This document shows, one piece after another, positions 8,228 through 17,094 of a stretch of DNA of 37,597 nt (its first letter is position 1; each line of letters starts with the position of its first letter). Made by a program: the position numbers and the translations under genes. This DNA is from Acetobacteraceae bacterium (GTDB lineage Bacteria; Pseudomonadota; Alphaproteobacteria; Acetobacterales; Acetobacteraceae), in the NCBI GenBank assembly GCA_031291795.1, contig JARLIJ010000026.1:1-37597 (forward strand), in the 5' to 3' direction. The notes under the pieces are model-generated. The model saw only the letters and a program-made list of their open reading frames with translations. It searched no databases and was not told the DNA's origin.

Positions 8228-9402
8228 TGGCCATCACGATCGTTGAGATCGGCGGACGCAAGTGGGCCGCGGGCTTCACGTGGCGAATCTACAATGAGCG
8301 GCCAACAAACCAGTCAATCCAGGATGAGGGACAGACACTTGAAGCCGACTGGGTCGCAATAAGACGCGGCCCCGAGGCGATTCAGGTCGGGTTTGGCGCA
8401 AAGCCGGATGGCGTAAGCTCGACGCGAGGCATTTGTTCTTTAGCGGCAGCCGCCGCAGAACAACAGGAGCAGCCTTGGCTCGGCATCTACCAGATCACCG
8501 AGGATCTGTGGTGGTTCTTGGCGGTGCGCGACGGCCACGCGGTTCTACCGGATGGTGATCTGGTGGGCACCAAGGCCGAAGTCGAGGCGGCGCGGGACCG
8601 GAAGGCCGGGTTTCTAAACGACTGGAATTATGTCGCGGGCGACGCCAACGATCTTGCGGTGTTGGTCGCAGCAGCTGGCAGGAAGCGCACAAGGGTCGAG
8701 GCGCTGAACGCCCCTCCGCGCTGGCTTGCGCCGGCGTTGGCGGGCTTGGCTGCTGTCGTCATCCTGGGCGCCGGGGCGGCGCTGTGGAGCCATCTTGAGG
8801 CGCGCTGGGCCGAACAGGCGAGGCAGGAGCAGCTCGCCCGTGACGCGGCGGCTCGCGCCCGGCAGGCGGCTGTCAGGCAGGCCTCGATCCTGGAGACTAT
8901 GCCGGCGCCGGCAGGATGGCTGGCGGCCTGTCGGGATACTGTGAGCCGGCTGCCGCTTTCAGTCGGAGGGTGGCAGCTCGGGCCGTACGACTGCAGCGGG
9001 AATGCCGTGCATGTGGCATGGCGTCGGGGACCTGGCGCGACGCCGGCTGCGGCGCCACCTGGGGACATCGAGTCGGGCGGAGGCGCGATCAAGGAGTTGA
9101 TCTCCCTGCCGGGCAGCCCGGTTGGGCAAAACAATGCGGTGCCTCTGCAGGAGGCCGAGGCAAGGCTGTACAGCCTCCTCCTGCCGATCGGGGCGCGTGT
9201 GGCCGTCACGAAAGCGGCGGCCGGTCAGAACCTGCCAGGTTCGCCGACCGTGCATCTCATGCCGCGCGAAACATTCCAGGCCGAACTGCCGATCGCGCCG
9301 TTCTCGGTGCGATGGGACACCATTCCCGGGCTGGTTTTGGAAAGTGCCAGCTCGACCGGCAACGGCGCGTGGATCTTGAAAGGATCTCTCTATGGACGTT
9401 GA
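8227..9402 (+). CDS. pilO: PilO-like type IVb pilus assembly protein
   Basis: This is a bitopic inner-membrane protein of the type IVb pilus platform. The 391-aa protein has a long cytoplasmic N-terminal domain (about 1-160), one transmembrane helix near residues 165-183 ('WLAPALAGLAAVVILGAG'), and an Ala/Arg/Gln-rich coiled-coil stretch just after it. A periplasmic domain rich in beta strands follows. This layout and the position before pilQ match PilO of R64-like operons. I chose the ATG that overlaps the pilP stop (TGATG); a GTG one codon upstream is also in frame. The 3' end overlaps pilQ by 11 bases. Confidence 0.78.
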   Translation: MAITIVEIGGRKWAAGFTWRIYNERPTNQSIQDEGQTLEADWVAIRRGPEAIQVGFGAKPDGVSSTRGICSLAAAAAEQQEQPWLGIYQITEDLWWFLAVRDGHAVLPDGDLVGTKAEVEAARDRKAGFLNDWNYVAGDANDLAVLVAAAGRKRTRVEALNAPPRWLAPALAGLAAVVILGAGAALWSHLEARWAEQARQEQLARDAAARARQAAVRQASILETMPAPAGWLAACRDTVSRLPLSVGGWQLGPYDCSGNAVHVAWRRGPGATPAAAPPGDIESGGGAIKELISLPGSPVGQNNAVPLQEAEARLYSLLLPIGARVAVTKAAAGQNLPGSPTVHLMPRETFQAELPIAPFSVRWDTIPGLVLESASSTGNGAWILKGSLYGR

Positions 9403-11008
9403 AGCGCCAGTCATCTCCCGACCGATCCTTGCCAGCAACGTACCAGTGGAAATGCCAGCGATCCCGGACCGTATCCGGGACTTCGTCGCGGTCGATCTGC
9501 CCGCTCGCATCTTGCACGTGGAGCGACGGATATTGGGTGACCCCCATCTGATGACGTGGGTGTCGCGCTGTGAGGGGGCGGGTCTCAGGCTGACGATGAA
9601 GCCCGCCGACATGGATGAACTCGCCAGGTTGCGCGAGAAAGAGTCACAGGCCGTACGGCCTGGCGACGAGGACTTACACAACCGCTTGGCGGCGCTTGAG
9701 TTGGTGCGCCGCGCTGCCGAATTACGGGCATCTGATATTCATCTGCTGATGCCCGCGACACACGCCGAGATCCAGGTCCGGATCAAAGGCGACCTGAAGG
9801 TGCTTGACCGGCTGACTTACGCCGAGGGCGAAGCGCTCGCTCGTTCCTTGTATCAGAGCATCGCGACGGCGCGCGATGCTTCATACAACCCGCTTGAGCT
9901 TCAGAACGCCCAGATCAGCGGACGGGAGCTTGCCGACACCGGCCTGACGTCGGTTCGGATCGTGCGCGGACCGGCTTTTCCAGTGGAGGAGAACGGGTCC
10001 TTCATGATCCTCCGCCTGCAATATGCGAGCACCGCAGCTGCGCGTGGTACGACCAGATCCGCCGGCGGTCTGGTGCGTGTCGCACTGGTGGCACCGCGCC
10101 GCCCTGAAGGCGAGTTGCGCCTCCGCGAAATGGGATTCACACCAAAACAGGAAAAGGCGATGCGGTTGATGGCCGAAGCGCCGAATGGGGTGGTGATCCT
10201 CACTGGTCCGACAGGCAGCGGGAAGACGTCCACCATTTTCGAGTGCATGTCGCATCTCGCACGGGAATATCCGGGCAGACGTCAGATCTCGATTGAGGAC
10301 CCGGTCGAGTATCCGATGCCCTGGGCCATTCAGCTTGAAGTGACGAATGCCACAACCGAGACCGAGACAGGTCTGGCTTTCGCCCATCGCCTGCGGGCCG
10401 CCCTTCGCATGGACCCTGACATCATCATGTCCGGAGAGGTCCGGGGTGCGGACGTGGGGGTGGCAACGATCAATGCGGCCCTGACAGGACATCTCGTCTA
10501 CACGACGCTGCATGTGACTGATCCATTTCTGGCGATCGATCGGCTGGAAATGATGGATCGCGAGCGGCTGCATCGGCAAATGATCTGCGATCATACCATC
10601 ATCCGAGGCCTGGTGGCGCAGCGCCTGGTGCCGCGGCTGTGCGACGCCTGTGCTGTCGATCTGGCGAAGGATCGATCCCGGCTGCCCCCCGAAATATATG
10701 AGGCGCTGGAGACGTACGGGGACCTGTCCAAGGTCAGGGTGCGAGGTGAGGGCTGCAAGAATTGTGGCGGCGATGCGATTTCGGGCCGCGTCGCGGTCGC
10801 CGAGGTGGTCGTCACGACGCCGGAGCTGATGCGTGACTTCGTCGACAACGGCACTGAGGCAGCCCGGCGCAATCATCGGCGCCGCAAAGGCGCGGATGGC
10901 TCGTTGCTGGAGAACGTCGTCGATCGTGTGCTGGCAGGGCTGATCGACCCGAATGACATCGGCCGGTTCGTGGACCGCCTGGTCCCCCGCGAGAGTCAGC
11001 CGGCATGA
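9392..11008 (+). CDS. pilQ: PilQ, GspE/PilB-type pilus assembly ATPase
   Basis: This is the hexameric cytoplasmic motor that powers pilus extension. The 538-aa protein has a Walker A 'GPTGSGKT' at residues 272-279, an Asp box 'SIEDPVEYPMP', and a Walker B region 'DPDIIMSGEVRGADV' near residue 342. It also has a His box 'TGHLVYTTLHV'. Two CxxC pairs at Cys417/420 and Cys455/458 probably bind zinc, a GspE-family trait. It starts inside the end of pilO and its stop overlaps pilR (ATGA). All key residues are present, so it should be active. Confidence 0.95.
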   Translation: MDVEAPVISRPILASNVPVEMPAIPDRIRDFVAVDLPARILHVERRILGDPHLMTWVSRCEGAGLRLTMKPADMDELARLREKESQAVRPGDEDLHNRLAALELVRRAAELRASDIHLLMPATHAEIQVRIKGDLKVLDRLTYAEGEALARSLYQSIATARDASYNPLELQNAQISGRELADTGLTSVRIVRGPAFPVEENGSFMILRLQYASTAAARGTTRSAGGLVRVALVAPRRPEGELRLREMGFTPKQEKAMRLMAEAPNGVVILTGPTGSGKTSTIFECMSHLAREYPGRRQISIEDPVEYPMPWAIQLEVTNATTETETGLAFAHRLRAALRMDPDIIMSGEVRGADVGVATINAALTGHLVYTTLHVTDPFLAIDRLEMMDRERLHRQMICDHTIIRGLVAQRLVPRLCDACAVDLAKDRSRLPPEIYEALETYGDLSKVRVRGEGCKNCGGDAISGRVAVAEVVVTTPELMRDFVDNGTEAARRNHRRRKGADGSLLENVVDRVLAGLIDPNDIGRFVDRLVPRESQPA

Positions 11009-12153
11009 AAATGCCGGCGATCGACCTGGGCGGTCTGTTCTGGTGGCGAAAGCCGCGGTCTCTGAAGAGAACCGGCGGCGGAGGCGGGCTCACGTCTGCG
11101 GCCGAAATCGCGTTTGGCCGGTTTGCGTTGAGTTGGTCAGTGCGCGAGCGCCTCTATCGCCATCTCGCTGTACAGGTTTCGAACGAGGTTACGTGGCTGT
11201 CCGCGTTCGAGTCCTTCCAGGCCCGTCTGCGGCGGAAGCGCCGCCGTGTAACCGCGCGGGTGATCGGCGAAGTGGTGCGGGGCATCAAGAATGGCCGGAG
11301 CTTGGCTGCGGCCCTTGCGCCGTGGATTCCGGCTGACGAAGCCATGATGATCGCGAGCGGCGAGCAGTCGGGAAACCTGCCCGCTGTCCTCGACGCGCTT
11401 TTGAACGCGAAGGGGAAGATCGGCAAAGTCAAGCGCACAGTCCTTGCGGCAGCCGCCGCCCCCGCGGTGTATCTGGTCGCCCTTTACGGCCTGGTGTGGT
11501 CGATCGGGGAATTCTTCCTTCCGTCGATCGAGGAATCAATCCCGCGGGGCCGCATAAGCGGCATTGGCGCCTCGCTTTATGTGCTGGGGGACGCCGCAAC
11601 CAGTCCCTTTGCCATTGTTCCCCTGATTATCCTGGCTGCCTGCGGCGTGCTCGTCGCATGGTCTCTGCCGCGATGGACGGGGCCGGCGCGGGTGCTGGCC
11701 GAGCGGGTATTTCCGTATTCGTTCTATCGCGACATCAACGGGTACCTTTGGCTTCTCAGTTTCTCGACGCTGCTGTCGGCCGGACAGCCGGACGTCAAGG
11801 TTCTTGGTGTTCAGGCAAAGCGCGGATCGCCGTGGCTGCGGGAACGGGTTCTCGCCTTCCGGCGTCGCATGGAAAATGGTGCGAGTCTGCCCGAGGCGTT
11901 GCTGAAATCTCGGTTCGATTTTCCGAACCCGGACATGATCGATGACATCGCATCGACTGCCGGCTTTCGGGATTTTCCAGCAAGGATCGCGAAGGTCGCA
12001 GATCAGTGGGCGACCGAACTTGAATGGAGAACAACGACCCGTGTGAAAACGATCGCGCTGGCCTTCGACATCCTGGTTTACGGCCTCATGGGTTACGTCC
12101 TGATCGCCATCAATAGCATGTCGTCGCAAATGGGCAGCGCGCCGACTTACTAG
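11005..12153 (+). CDS. pilR: PilR, GspF/T2SF-type inner-membrane platform protein
   Basis: PilR is the polytopic platform protein that partners with PilQ. The 382-aa product has two repeats of the T2SF domain. The first is around residues 50-145, with 'GRSLAAALAPWIPADEAMMIASGEQSGNL'; the second is around 240-340, with 'NGASLPEALLKSRFDFPNPDMIDDIASTAGF' (given here as recognised pieces). Membrane helices lie near 148-172, 195-222 and at the C-terminus (about 350-370). Overlap with pilQ indicates coupling. A 39-base gap containing a possible small hairpin (CAAT-CGAAA-ATTG) precedes pilS. Confidence 0.93.
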   Translation: MKMPAIDLGGLFWWRKPRSLKRTGGGGGLTSAAEIAFGRFALSWSVRERLYRHLAVQVSNEVTWLSAFESFQARLRRKRRRVTARVIGEVVRGIKNGRSLAAALAPWIPADEAMMIASGEQSGNLPAVLDALLNAKGKIGKVKRTVLAAAAAPAVYLVALYGLVWSIGEFFLPSIEESIPRGRISGIGASLYVLGDAATSPFAIVPLIILAACGVLVAWSLPRWTGPARVLAERVFPYSFYRDINGYLWLLSFSTLLSAGQPDVKVLGVQAKRGSPWLRERVLAFRRRMENGASLPEALLKSRFDFPNPDMIDDIASTAGFRDFPARIAKVADQWATELEWRTTTRVKTIALAFDILVYGLMGYVLIAINSMSSQMGSAPTY

Positions 12154-12192
12154 ACAATCGAAAATTGGGCTCAACACGAGAAAGGCCACGCC

Positions 12193-12684
12193 ATGTCCGA
12201 AATGCTCGGAACTCTGTTCAAATACCTCTTTGCGATCCTTGGCATCGGGGCAGTCCTCGGCGTTATGTACTCGGTCGTGGGCGACAACAAGACGGCCAAT
12301 GCCGTTACCCAAGTGAGCCAGCTGGCAGCCAACGTGCAGCAGCTCTATGCCGGCCAGAACAACTTCACGTCCGTCACGAACAACGCTCTCATCACCGCGA
12401 AGGCTGTTCCGAACGGGATGTGGTCGGGAACGGCATTGATCACCGACCCCTGGGCGGGTGCCGTGACCGTTTCTGTGAACGACAACAGCGCGGCGATGTT
12501 CGATATTTCGATGGCTGGGGTTCCGGCTGGGAACTGCGCGAAGATCTCGACCTCGATCACTGCCTACTCTCAATTAACGATCAACGGGGGCACGGTCATC
12601 ACGCCGCCGGCCGATGCCGCGGCCATCACCAGTCAGTGTACCTCTACGGCGAACACCATCGTCTTCACGTTCTCTGGTTCGTAG
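12193..12684 (+). CDS. pilS: PilS-like major type IVb pilin with atypical N-terminus
   Basis: This is the candidate main subunit of the thin pilus. The 163-aa protein has an N-terminal hydrophobic helix (about residues 8-28) followed by 'NAVTQVSQLAANVQQLYAGQ'. The rest is globular, with 'ALITAKAVPNGMW' and 'DPWAGAVTVSV', close to the PilS family pattern. Two cysteines near the C-terminus (about 115 and 152) could form the pilin disulfide. The leader is only 'MSEMLG', with no basic residue before the glycine and no Glu at +5, unlike a normal prepilin peptidase site. GAGAAAGG lies about 10 bases before the ATG. The gene is set off by small gaps on both sides, which may allow its high expression. 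Confidence 0.85.
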   Translation: MSEMLGTLFKYLFAILGIGAVLGVMYSVVGDNKTANAVTQVSQLAANVQQLYAGQNNFTSVTNNALITAKAVPNGMWSGTALITDPWAGAVTVSVNDNSAAMFDISMAGVPAGNCAKISTSITAYSQLTINGGTVITPPADAAAITSQCTSTANTIVFTFSGS

Positions 12685-12699
12685 GCCGGAGCGGGAGGG

Positions 12700-13683
12700 A
12701 TGGCGCTTTATAGCCTCACGTTCTCGGACCTGTTCCTGCCCGCGGACATCTCGGGGTGTTGGTACAAGGAGACGGCGGGCGCCCGGGACGGAAGGTCCGT
12801 CCCGGACGATTGCCGAGAAGAGGTCGCGGCATTGCGCGCCCTGCTCGTTCGCCAGGGGGCGGTCGGTGGCAGCAAGGTCGATTGGGAGTGGAAAGGGGAG
12901 GCTCCCAGTCTCCGCCTCAGAATCCAGCAGTTGGACACTGTGGCGGATGGTCCGGTATTCGTGTGTGCGCGGCCCTTGGTCAACGCTGCGACACTGGCTG
13001 AACTCGGGTTCCCGCAATCGATTGCCGCCCGTCTCCTGAGTGAGGAGGTGCAGGACGGTTTGGTCCTGTTCATGGGCCAGACGCGGGCGGGCAAGTCGAC
13101 TGCTTGCGCAGCCTACGCGGTCGAGCGCGTTACGAGACACGGAGGGGTGTGCTGGACGGCCGAGGCGCCGGTAGAGCTGCCGATTCATGGCCCGCACGGC
13201 CGTGGCCAAGTCTACCAATGCGAGGTGGGGTCGGAGGCGGAGTTCGGTGCGTCCATCCGCAAGTTTCTTCGAGCCTCAACAGATTTTATGCTGATCGGAG
13301 AAGTTCTCGACGATGACGCGGCGGCGGCGGCGGTTCGCGCCAGCGCGACAGGTCACCTGGTGACCACAACGTTCCACGCGGCGAGCCTCACCGGCGGCCT
13401 GGAGAGATTTGCGGGCATGTGCGGCAGCGCCGCTAATTTTGCCTCGGCATTACGTGCCGCTTTTCACTTGCAACTGCGTACCGTCGGGGAAAACCCAGCA
13501 GCGCAGTTATCGTCTATCGTGCCAGGAAAGGCCGCACCGCCGAAGCGCGTCCTATCGGTGACGCCGCTGATCGTGCCCGGAGAAAATGCAGAGGCCATTC
13601 GCTCGCATATCCGCGCCGGCCAGTTTCACCAGCTCGCAAGCGAGGTCGACCGCCAGCGGCGGACGTTCATGGGGGCCGGGTGA
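12700..13683 (+). CDS. PilT/GspE-family second pilus ATPase, degenerate motifs
   Basis: This is a second secretion ATPase in the operon, shorter (327 aa) than PilQ and without its zinc motif. Walker A is 'GQTRAGKS' at residues 126-133, where PilT normally has G(P/E)TGSGKS. The Asp box reads 'AEAPVEL' instead of 'IEDPVEY', so the conserved Asp is replaced. Walker B is 'DFMLIGEVLDDD' and the His box 'TGHLVTTTFHA' is kept. The size suggests a PilT-like retraction motor or a TraJ/DotB-like ATPase. R64 has no such gene between pilS and pilV. GGGAGG lies almost against the ATG, an unusually short spacing. The 3' end overlaps pilM as TGATG. Activity is uncertain because of the changed residues. Confidence 0.8.
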   Translation: MALYSLTFSDLFLPADISGCWYKETAGARDGRSVPDDCREEVAALRALLVRQGAVGGSKVDWEWKGEAPSLRLRIQQLDTVADGPVFVCARPLVNAATLAELGFPQSIAARLLSEEVQDGLVLFMGQTRAGKSTACAAYAVERVTRHGGVCWTAEAPVELPIHGPHGRGQVYQCEVGSEAEFGASIRKFLRASTDFMLIGEVLDDDAAAAAVRASATGHLVTTTFHAASLTGGLERFAGMCGSAANFASALRAAFHLQLRTVGENPAAQLSSIVPGKAAPPKRVLSVTPLIVPGENAEAIRSHIRAGQFHQLASEVDRQRRTFMGAG

Positions 13684-14153
13684 TGTATGTGCTGCTGCCC
13701 GTCGTCGTTCTGGCGGCCTTGATGGGTCTGTACAGCATGGCGCGTGTCCCGGCAGCGCATGTGGTGCAGCCAAGGGCGGAGCTGATGATGCAGGCGCAGG
13801 CGGCGCTCTTCGTTTCCTACCGGAACGCCGTCGTCGCCTACGTGACCGCCAACCCGGCATTTGTGGGCGCCGTCCCGGTCTCCGCCCTGGTGAGGCCAGC
13901 CACGGTCGCCGCGCTGCCAGGGCAGGGGAACCAGGTTGTAGCCACGCCGAGCGGGCAGGGACGGGTCATCTACGTCTGGGCGGCGCTCCCGGCCGGGACA
14001 GCCAGTCAGGCCGCCAGGGCGACGAGTGGCGACCTGTCCTACGGGGTGGTCTCGGGCAATGCCTGGGTGTCGCCGGTCGCCGGCGCCATGGGCGCACTCG
14101 GCGTTGCTGTGCCGGCCGGCGACGTCGTGTCCATCTGCCAGATAGGAGTCTAG
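13683..14153 (+). CDS. pilM: PilM-like type IVb pilus protein
   Basis: This 156-aa protein has one N-terminal membrane anchor ('YVLLPVVVLAALMGLYSM') and a small periplasmic domain. Size and pattern, including 'QAALFVSYRNAVVAYV' and a C-terminal 'GDVVSICQIGV', resemble the PilM family of R64 thin-pilus operons. The start is the ATG overlapping the preceding ATPase stop (TGATG); a GTG one codon upstream is possible. In R64 pilM sits between pilL and pilN, so its position before pilV is a rearrangement. The family call is moderately sure. Confidence 0.68.
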   Translation: MYVLLPVVVLAALMGLYSMARVPAAHVVQPRAELMMQAQAALFVSYRNAVVAYVTANPAFVGAVPVSALVRPATVAALPGQGNQVVATPSGQGRVIYVWAALPAGTASQAARATSGDLSYGVVSGNAWVSPVAGAMGALGVAVPAGDVVSICQIGV

Positions 14154-14154
14154 C

Positions 14155-15561
14155 ATGGGACCAATTCTCGGCGTTCTGTTCGCGGCATTGCTGACGCTGG
14201 GAGGCGTCAGCACGCTGATGGGGATCCAGGAGCACGGCGTGGCGAACCAGCGGGGGGCGGTTACCGCAGGGCAGCTCCAGACGATCACGAGTGCCGCGCA
14301 AGCCTACATCCAGGCATACGGGCCGCAGATCGAGGCCGTTGCCACAGCTAGCTCGCCAGCGACGATTACTGTTCCGATGCTGCAGTTGCAGGGCTTCCTT
14401 TCGACGAACACCAGTGCGGTCAACGCCTACGGGCAAACCTGGCAGGTCCAGGTGTTGCAGCCACAACCCGGTGTCCTCCAGGCGCTCGTGCTGTCGCAAG
14501 GAGGCACACCGGTCCCCACGCAGATCGCGCCGGCGATCGCCGCGATGGCGGGCGCCGAAGGTGGGTTCGTCCCGGCGGCGGGGCAATATGGCTCGTTGAA
14601 CAGCACCGTCGCGCAGGGGGCCTATGGCGGCTGGCAGGTGCCGTTGACCGGCTATACAAACCCCGGTCCCGGCCACCTGGTCGCGCTGGTACAGTTCAAC
14701 AATGGGAACCTGACCAACGACTATCTCTATCGGGTGGCGGTGCCGGGGCAACCGGCGCTCAACACCATGCAGACAAACCTGAGCATGGGCGGCAATTCGA
14801 TAACGAACGCCAACAATATAGCAGCACAGACGGTGACGCTGCCGGACGGAGACTCGCTGAAGATTGGCGCGGGGTATTATTATGGCGACAGTTCCAACAC
14901 CGCGGTGAGACAACCCGGTGCGTTCTTTGTGCAGCACGTTGATGGCTCAATAGCGGACATATACGTCGGCAATTCGACCGCTTACCGCGATTCAGCAGTG
15001 GGAGGAAGTCTGTCGGTCGGAGGCAATGCAGCCGTGACCGGGAATGTGACGGCAAACTATATCCATCTTCCGAGCGGGAGTAACTACGGGGTCGGGTCGT
15101 CCATGTTTGCCGGTAACGACGTTGACTCGGCAATATACCAAAATGGGACTCTGTATATTGAGAACGCTCAGGGCAGTCCCAGGCCGATTAATACAAGTTG
15201 GGTCCAATTGGCGCCCACAGCCTGGCTCGGCAATGGGTGTGGGCCAAACGGGACCATCACCGGCGACGAGGATGGCTCTGGCCGCCTGATGGTGTGCGTC
15301 AGTGGTGTGTGGCGGTACGGAAACTCAAGCAGCACGACAACGTATTGGCTGCCATCCGGCTATCCTAGTGACACCCTTTACGATGTCGGCCGTCACATAT
15401 ATTGCGCGACCGCGAACACCAGTGAAGTCTCGCAGAGCTGGGAGGTAGGAAATGCCTTCCGGATATACACCGACTACGACTTCGGTGACGGGACGTACGA
15501 GTGGTACATGTCGCGCGGCGCCTATTCGGCCGACGGCGGCGCTGCCAGCTGTATGAACTGA
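14155..15561 (+). CDS. pilV: PilV-like minor pilin / tip adhesin
   Basis: PilV is the minor pilin at the thin-pilus tip that selects recipients during mating. The 468-aa protein has a pilin-like hydrophobic N-terminus and a family-typical N-terminal half to about residue 200. A 'LNTMQTNLSMGGNSITNANNI'-type linker (split motif) follows, as in shufflon-type PilV. The C-terminal receptor-binding part contains 'GNGCGPNG', 'LMVCVSGVWR' and a final 'AASCMN', with cysteines for disulfides. AGGAG six bases before the ATG supports the start. The linker and early tip region (about 14780-15220) are visibly richer in A/T than the rest of the operon, suggesting an exchanged tip domain. I saw no shufflon repeats or alternative C-termini downstream. 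Confidence 0.88.
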   Translation: MGPILGVLFAALLTLGGVSTLMGIQEHGVANQRGAVTAGQLQTITSAAQAYIQAYGPQIEAVATASSPATITVPMLQLQGFLSTNTSAVNAYGQTWQVQVLQPQPGVLQALVLSQGGTPVPTQIAPAIAAMAGAEGGFVPAAGQYGSLNSTVAQGAYGGWQVPLTGYTNPGPGHLVALVQFNNGNLTNDYLYRVAVPGQPALNTMQTNLSMGGNSITNANNIAAQTVTLPDGDSLKIGAGYYYGDSSNTAVRQPGAFFVQHVDGSIADIYVGNSTAYRDSAVGGSLSVGGNAAVTGNVTANYIHLPSGSNYGVGSSMFAGNDVDSAIYQNGTLYIENAQGSPRPINTSWVQLAPTAWLGNGCGPNGTITGDEDGSGRLMVCVSGVWRYGNSSSTTTYWLPSGYPSDTLYDVGRHIYCATANTSEVSQSWEVGNAFRIYTDYDFGDGTYEWYMSRGAYSADGGAASCMN

Positions 15562-15600
15562 GACATCTATCGGTTTCACCCATATCCTTTTGAGGAAGCG

Positions 15601-16299
15601 ATGGTATCCGCTGCATGTGTCAGCACGGCTTCGACTGCGTATGACGTGCCACAGCCTGCCATTTATAGGCAGATTGATGCAGCATCGGGCGGCGTAGGGG
15701 TGATGCACGTGCCTACGGACTGGCTTCCGGTCCTCGCGCGCGTCGGATTCTCGGCCGACGAGGTGACGGCGGACGAATGCAAGGGCATTCTGGCCGGTGC
15801 CTGGGTGATGGCGTTTGAGCGGATGGGCGAGAAGGCGAAGCCGCAAACGCCGGCCGTGCCGCCAAGTTCTGCCGCCCCATCGGTCGCCCGACTGGCGGCG
15901 CACGGGGGCGCAGCTCCGGAATGTATCACTGGCGCCGCGCAGTATTATCATCTGCCGGTGTCGCTGTTGGTGGGCGTCCTGGCGACGGAGTACGGGCAGA
16001 ACGGGCAGGTGTCCCACAACGCGAATGGCACCTACGATATGGGTCCGGCCCAGATCAACTCGTCTTGGCTCCCGCGGCTGGAGGGGGCGGGTATCACCAG
16101 GTCAATGCTGCTGTCGAATGCCTGCCTGAATATCGCGGTCGGCGCATGGATCTTGGCGCAGGCGATGGACGGGGCATCACCGGCCGATCCGGCCGAGTTT
16201 TGGCGGCACATCGGCAACTACAATTCGCACACACCGCAGTTCAATTTGACGTACCAGCGCAGGGTTTGGCAGAAGCTACAGCAGCAGAACGGCGACTGA
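15601..16299 (+). CDS. Lytic transglycosylase (PilT of R64 / VirB1-like)
   Basis: This is a peptidoglycan hydrolase that opens the cell wall for the pilus or mating channel. The 232-aa protein has a non-catalytic N-terminal part and an SLT-type domain from about residue 105. The expected catalytic Glu is in 'VLATEYGQNG', followed by the family pattern 'NGTYDMGPAQINSSWL' and a C-terminal 'IGNYNSH' motif. No obvious cleavable signal peptide is seen, as in some plasmid-encoded members. GAGGAAG lies six bases upstream. It is the last gene of the co-directional trb-pil block. The R64 homologue is called pilT, but the name is left empty to avoid confusion with the ATPase PilT. Confidence 0.85.
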   Translation: MVSAACVSTASTAYDVPQPAIYRQIDAASGGVGVMHVPTDWLPVLARVGFSADEVTADECKGILAGAWVMAFERMGEKAKPQTPAVPPSSAAPSVARLAAHGGAAPECITGAAQYYHLPVSLLVGVLATEYGQNGQVSHNANGTYDMGPAQINSSWLPRLEGAGITRSMLLSNACLNIAVGAWILAQAMDGASPADPAEFWRHIGNYNSHTPQFNLTYQRRVWQKLQQQNGD

Positions 16300-16320
16300 G
16301 CGTCTGGTTCTGAAAAGAGC

Positions 16321-16337
16321 GGACGCCCCTTTCGTCC
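16321..16337 (+). terminator. Weak hairpin after the pilus operon
   Basis: GGACG and CGTCC form a 5-bp stem with a 7-base loop just after the last pilus gene. There is no clear T-run, so it is only a possible weak terminator. Confidence 0.25.
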
Positions 16338-16358
16338 AAGTTGTGGGAGGCCCAAGGC

Positions 16359-17075
16359 ATGTGTGGTCGCTATGCCTCCTTTCTGTCGCCGCAAGCTGTG
16401 CGGGTGCTGTTCCGCACGGCAAACCCGCTCGTGAATCTGGCGCCCTCCTGGAACGTGGCACCGAGCCAGGCAGCCATGGTCGTCCGGCATCACCCTGAGA
16501 CCGGTGATCGGCATCTCGACCTGTTGCGATGGGGGTTGATCCCGCATTTCACCAAGGATTTGAAGACCGCCCGCAAGCCGATCAATGCCCGGTCGGAAAC
16601 CGCAGGCTCATCCGGTATGTTCCGGGGCGCGCTTGCCTCCAGACGCTGCCTGGTGCCGGCCGACGCGTTCTACGAATGGCGGGCGATGGCGAATGGCAAG
16701 CAGCCCTACGCGATTGCCAGACGGGACGGTGCGCCTCTGGCCTTCGCCGGCTTATGGGAGGGGTGGCGGGCGCCGGATGGCGAGATCCTTCGCACGTTCG
16801 CGATCCTCACGACGGCGGCCAACGCGACGATGTCGGAACTGCACGATCGGATGCCGGTGATCGTGGAGGAGCCGGACTGGCCGGTTTGGTTGGGAGAGGT
16901 CGACGGCTCGCCGACCGAGATCATGCGACCTGCTGGCGATGACGTGCTCCATCTATGGGCCGTCAGCCGTGCTGTGAACAATGTGCGGAGCAACGGGCCG
17001 AGACTGCTGGACGCTATCGATGGCCCTGTCGCGGCGCCAGCCGACGATGCGGCAGGGGGCGTTAACCCGGCATAA
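16359..17075 (+). CDS. yedK: SRAP/YedK (HMCES-like) abasic-site protein
   Basis: SRAP proteins covalently cap abasic sites in single-stranded DNA through Cys2. The protein begins MCGRY, which fixes the start at this ATG even though an in-frame GTG lies 18 bases upstream; that upstream stretch contains the ribosome-binding site GGGAGG. Other family residues are 'NARSET' (about 86-91), 'FYEW' with the catalytic Glu (about 107) and 'LHDRMPVI' with the catalytic His near residue 164. The 238-aa length is normal. It stands alone downstream of the pilus operon. On a conjugative plasmid it may protect single-stranded DNA during transfer; that role is inference. Confidence 0.95.
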   Translation: MCGRYASFLSPQAVRVLFRTANPLVNLAPSWNVAPSQAAMVVRHHPETGDRHLDLLRWGLIPHFTKDLKTARKPINARSETAGSSGMFRGALASRRCLVPADAFYEWRAMANGKQPYAIARRDGAPLAFAGLWEGWRAPDGEILRTFAILTTAANATMSELHDRMPVIVEEPDWPVWLGEVDGSPTEIMRPAGDDVLHLWAVSRAVNNVRSNGPRLLDAIDGPVAAPADDAAGGVNPA

Positions 17076-17094
17076 CCTCGCTTTGGCGACGTTC

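Noticed and set aside
14155-16299. Possible shufflon downstream of pilV
   Set aside because: No repeated sfx-like sites, inverted alternative C-termini or rci gene were found; the transglycosylase gene follows directly.
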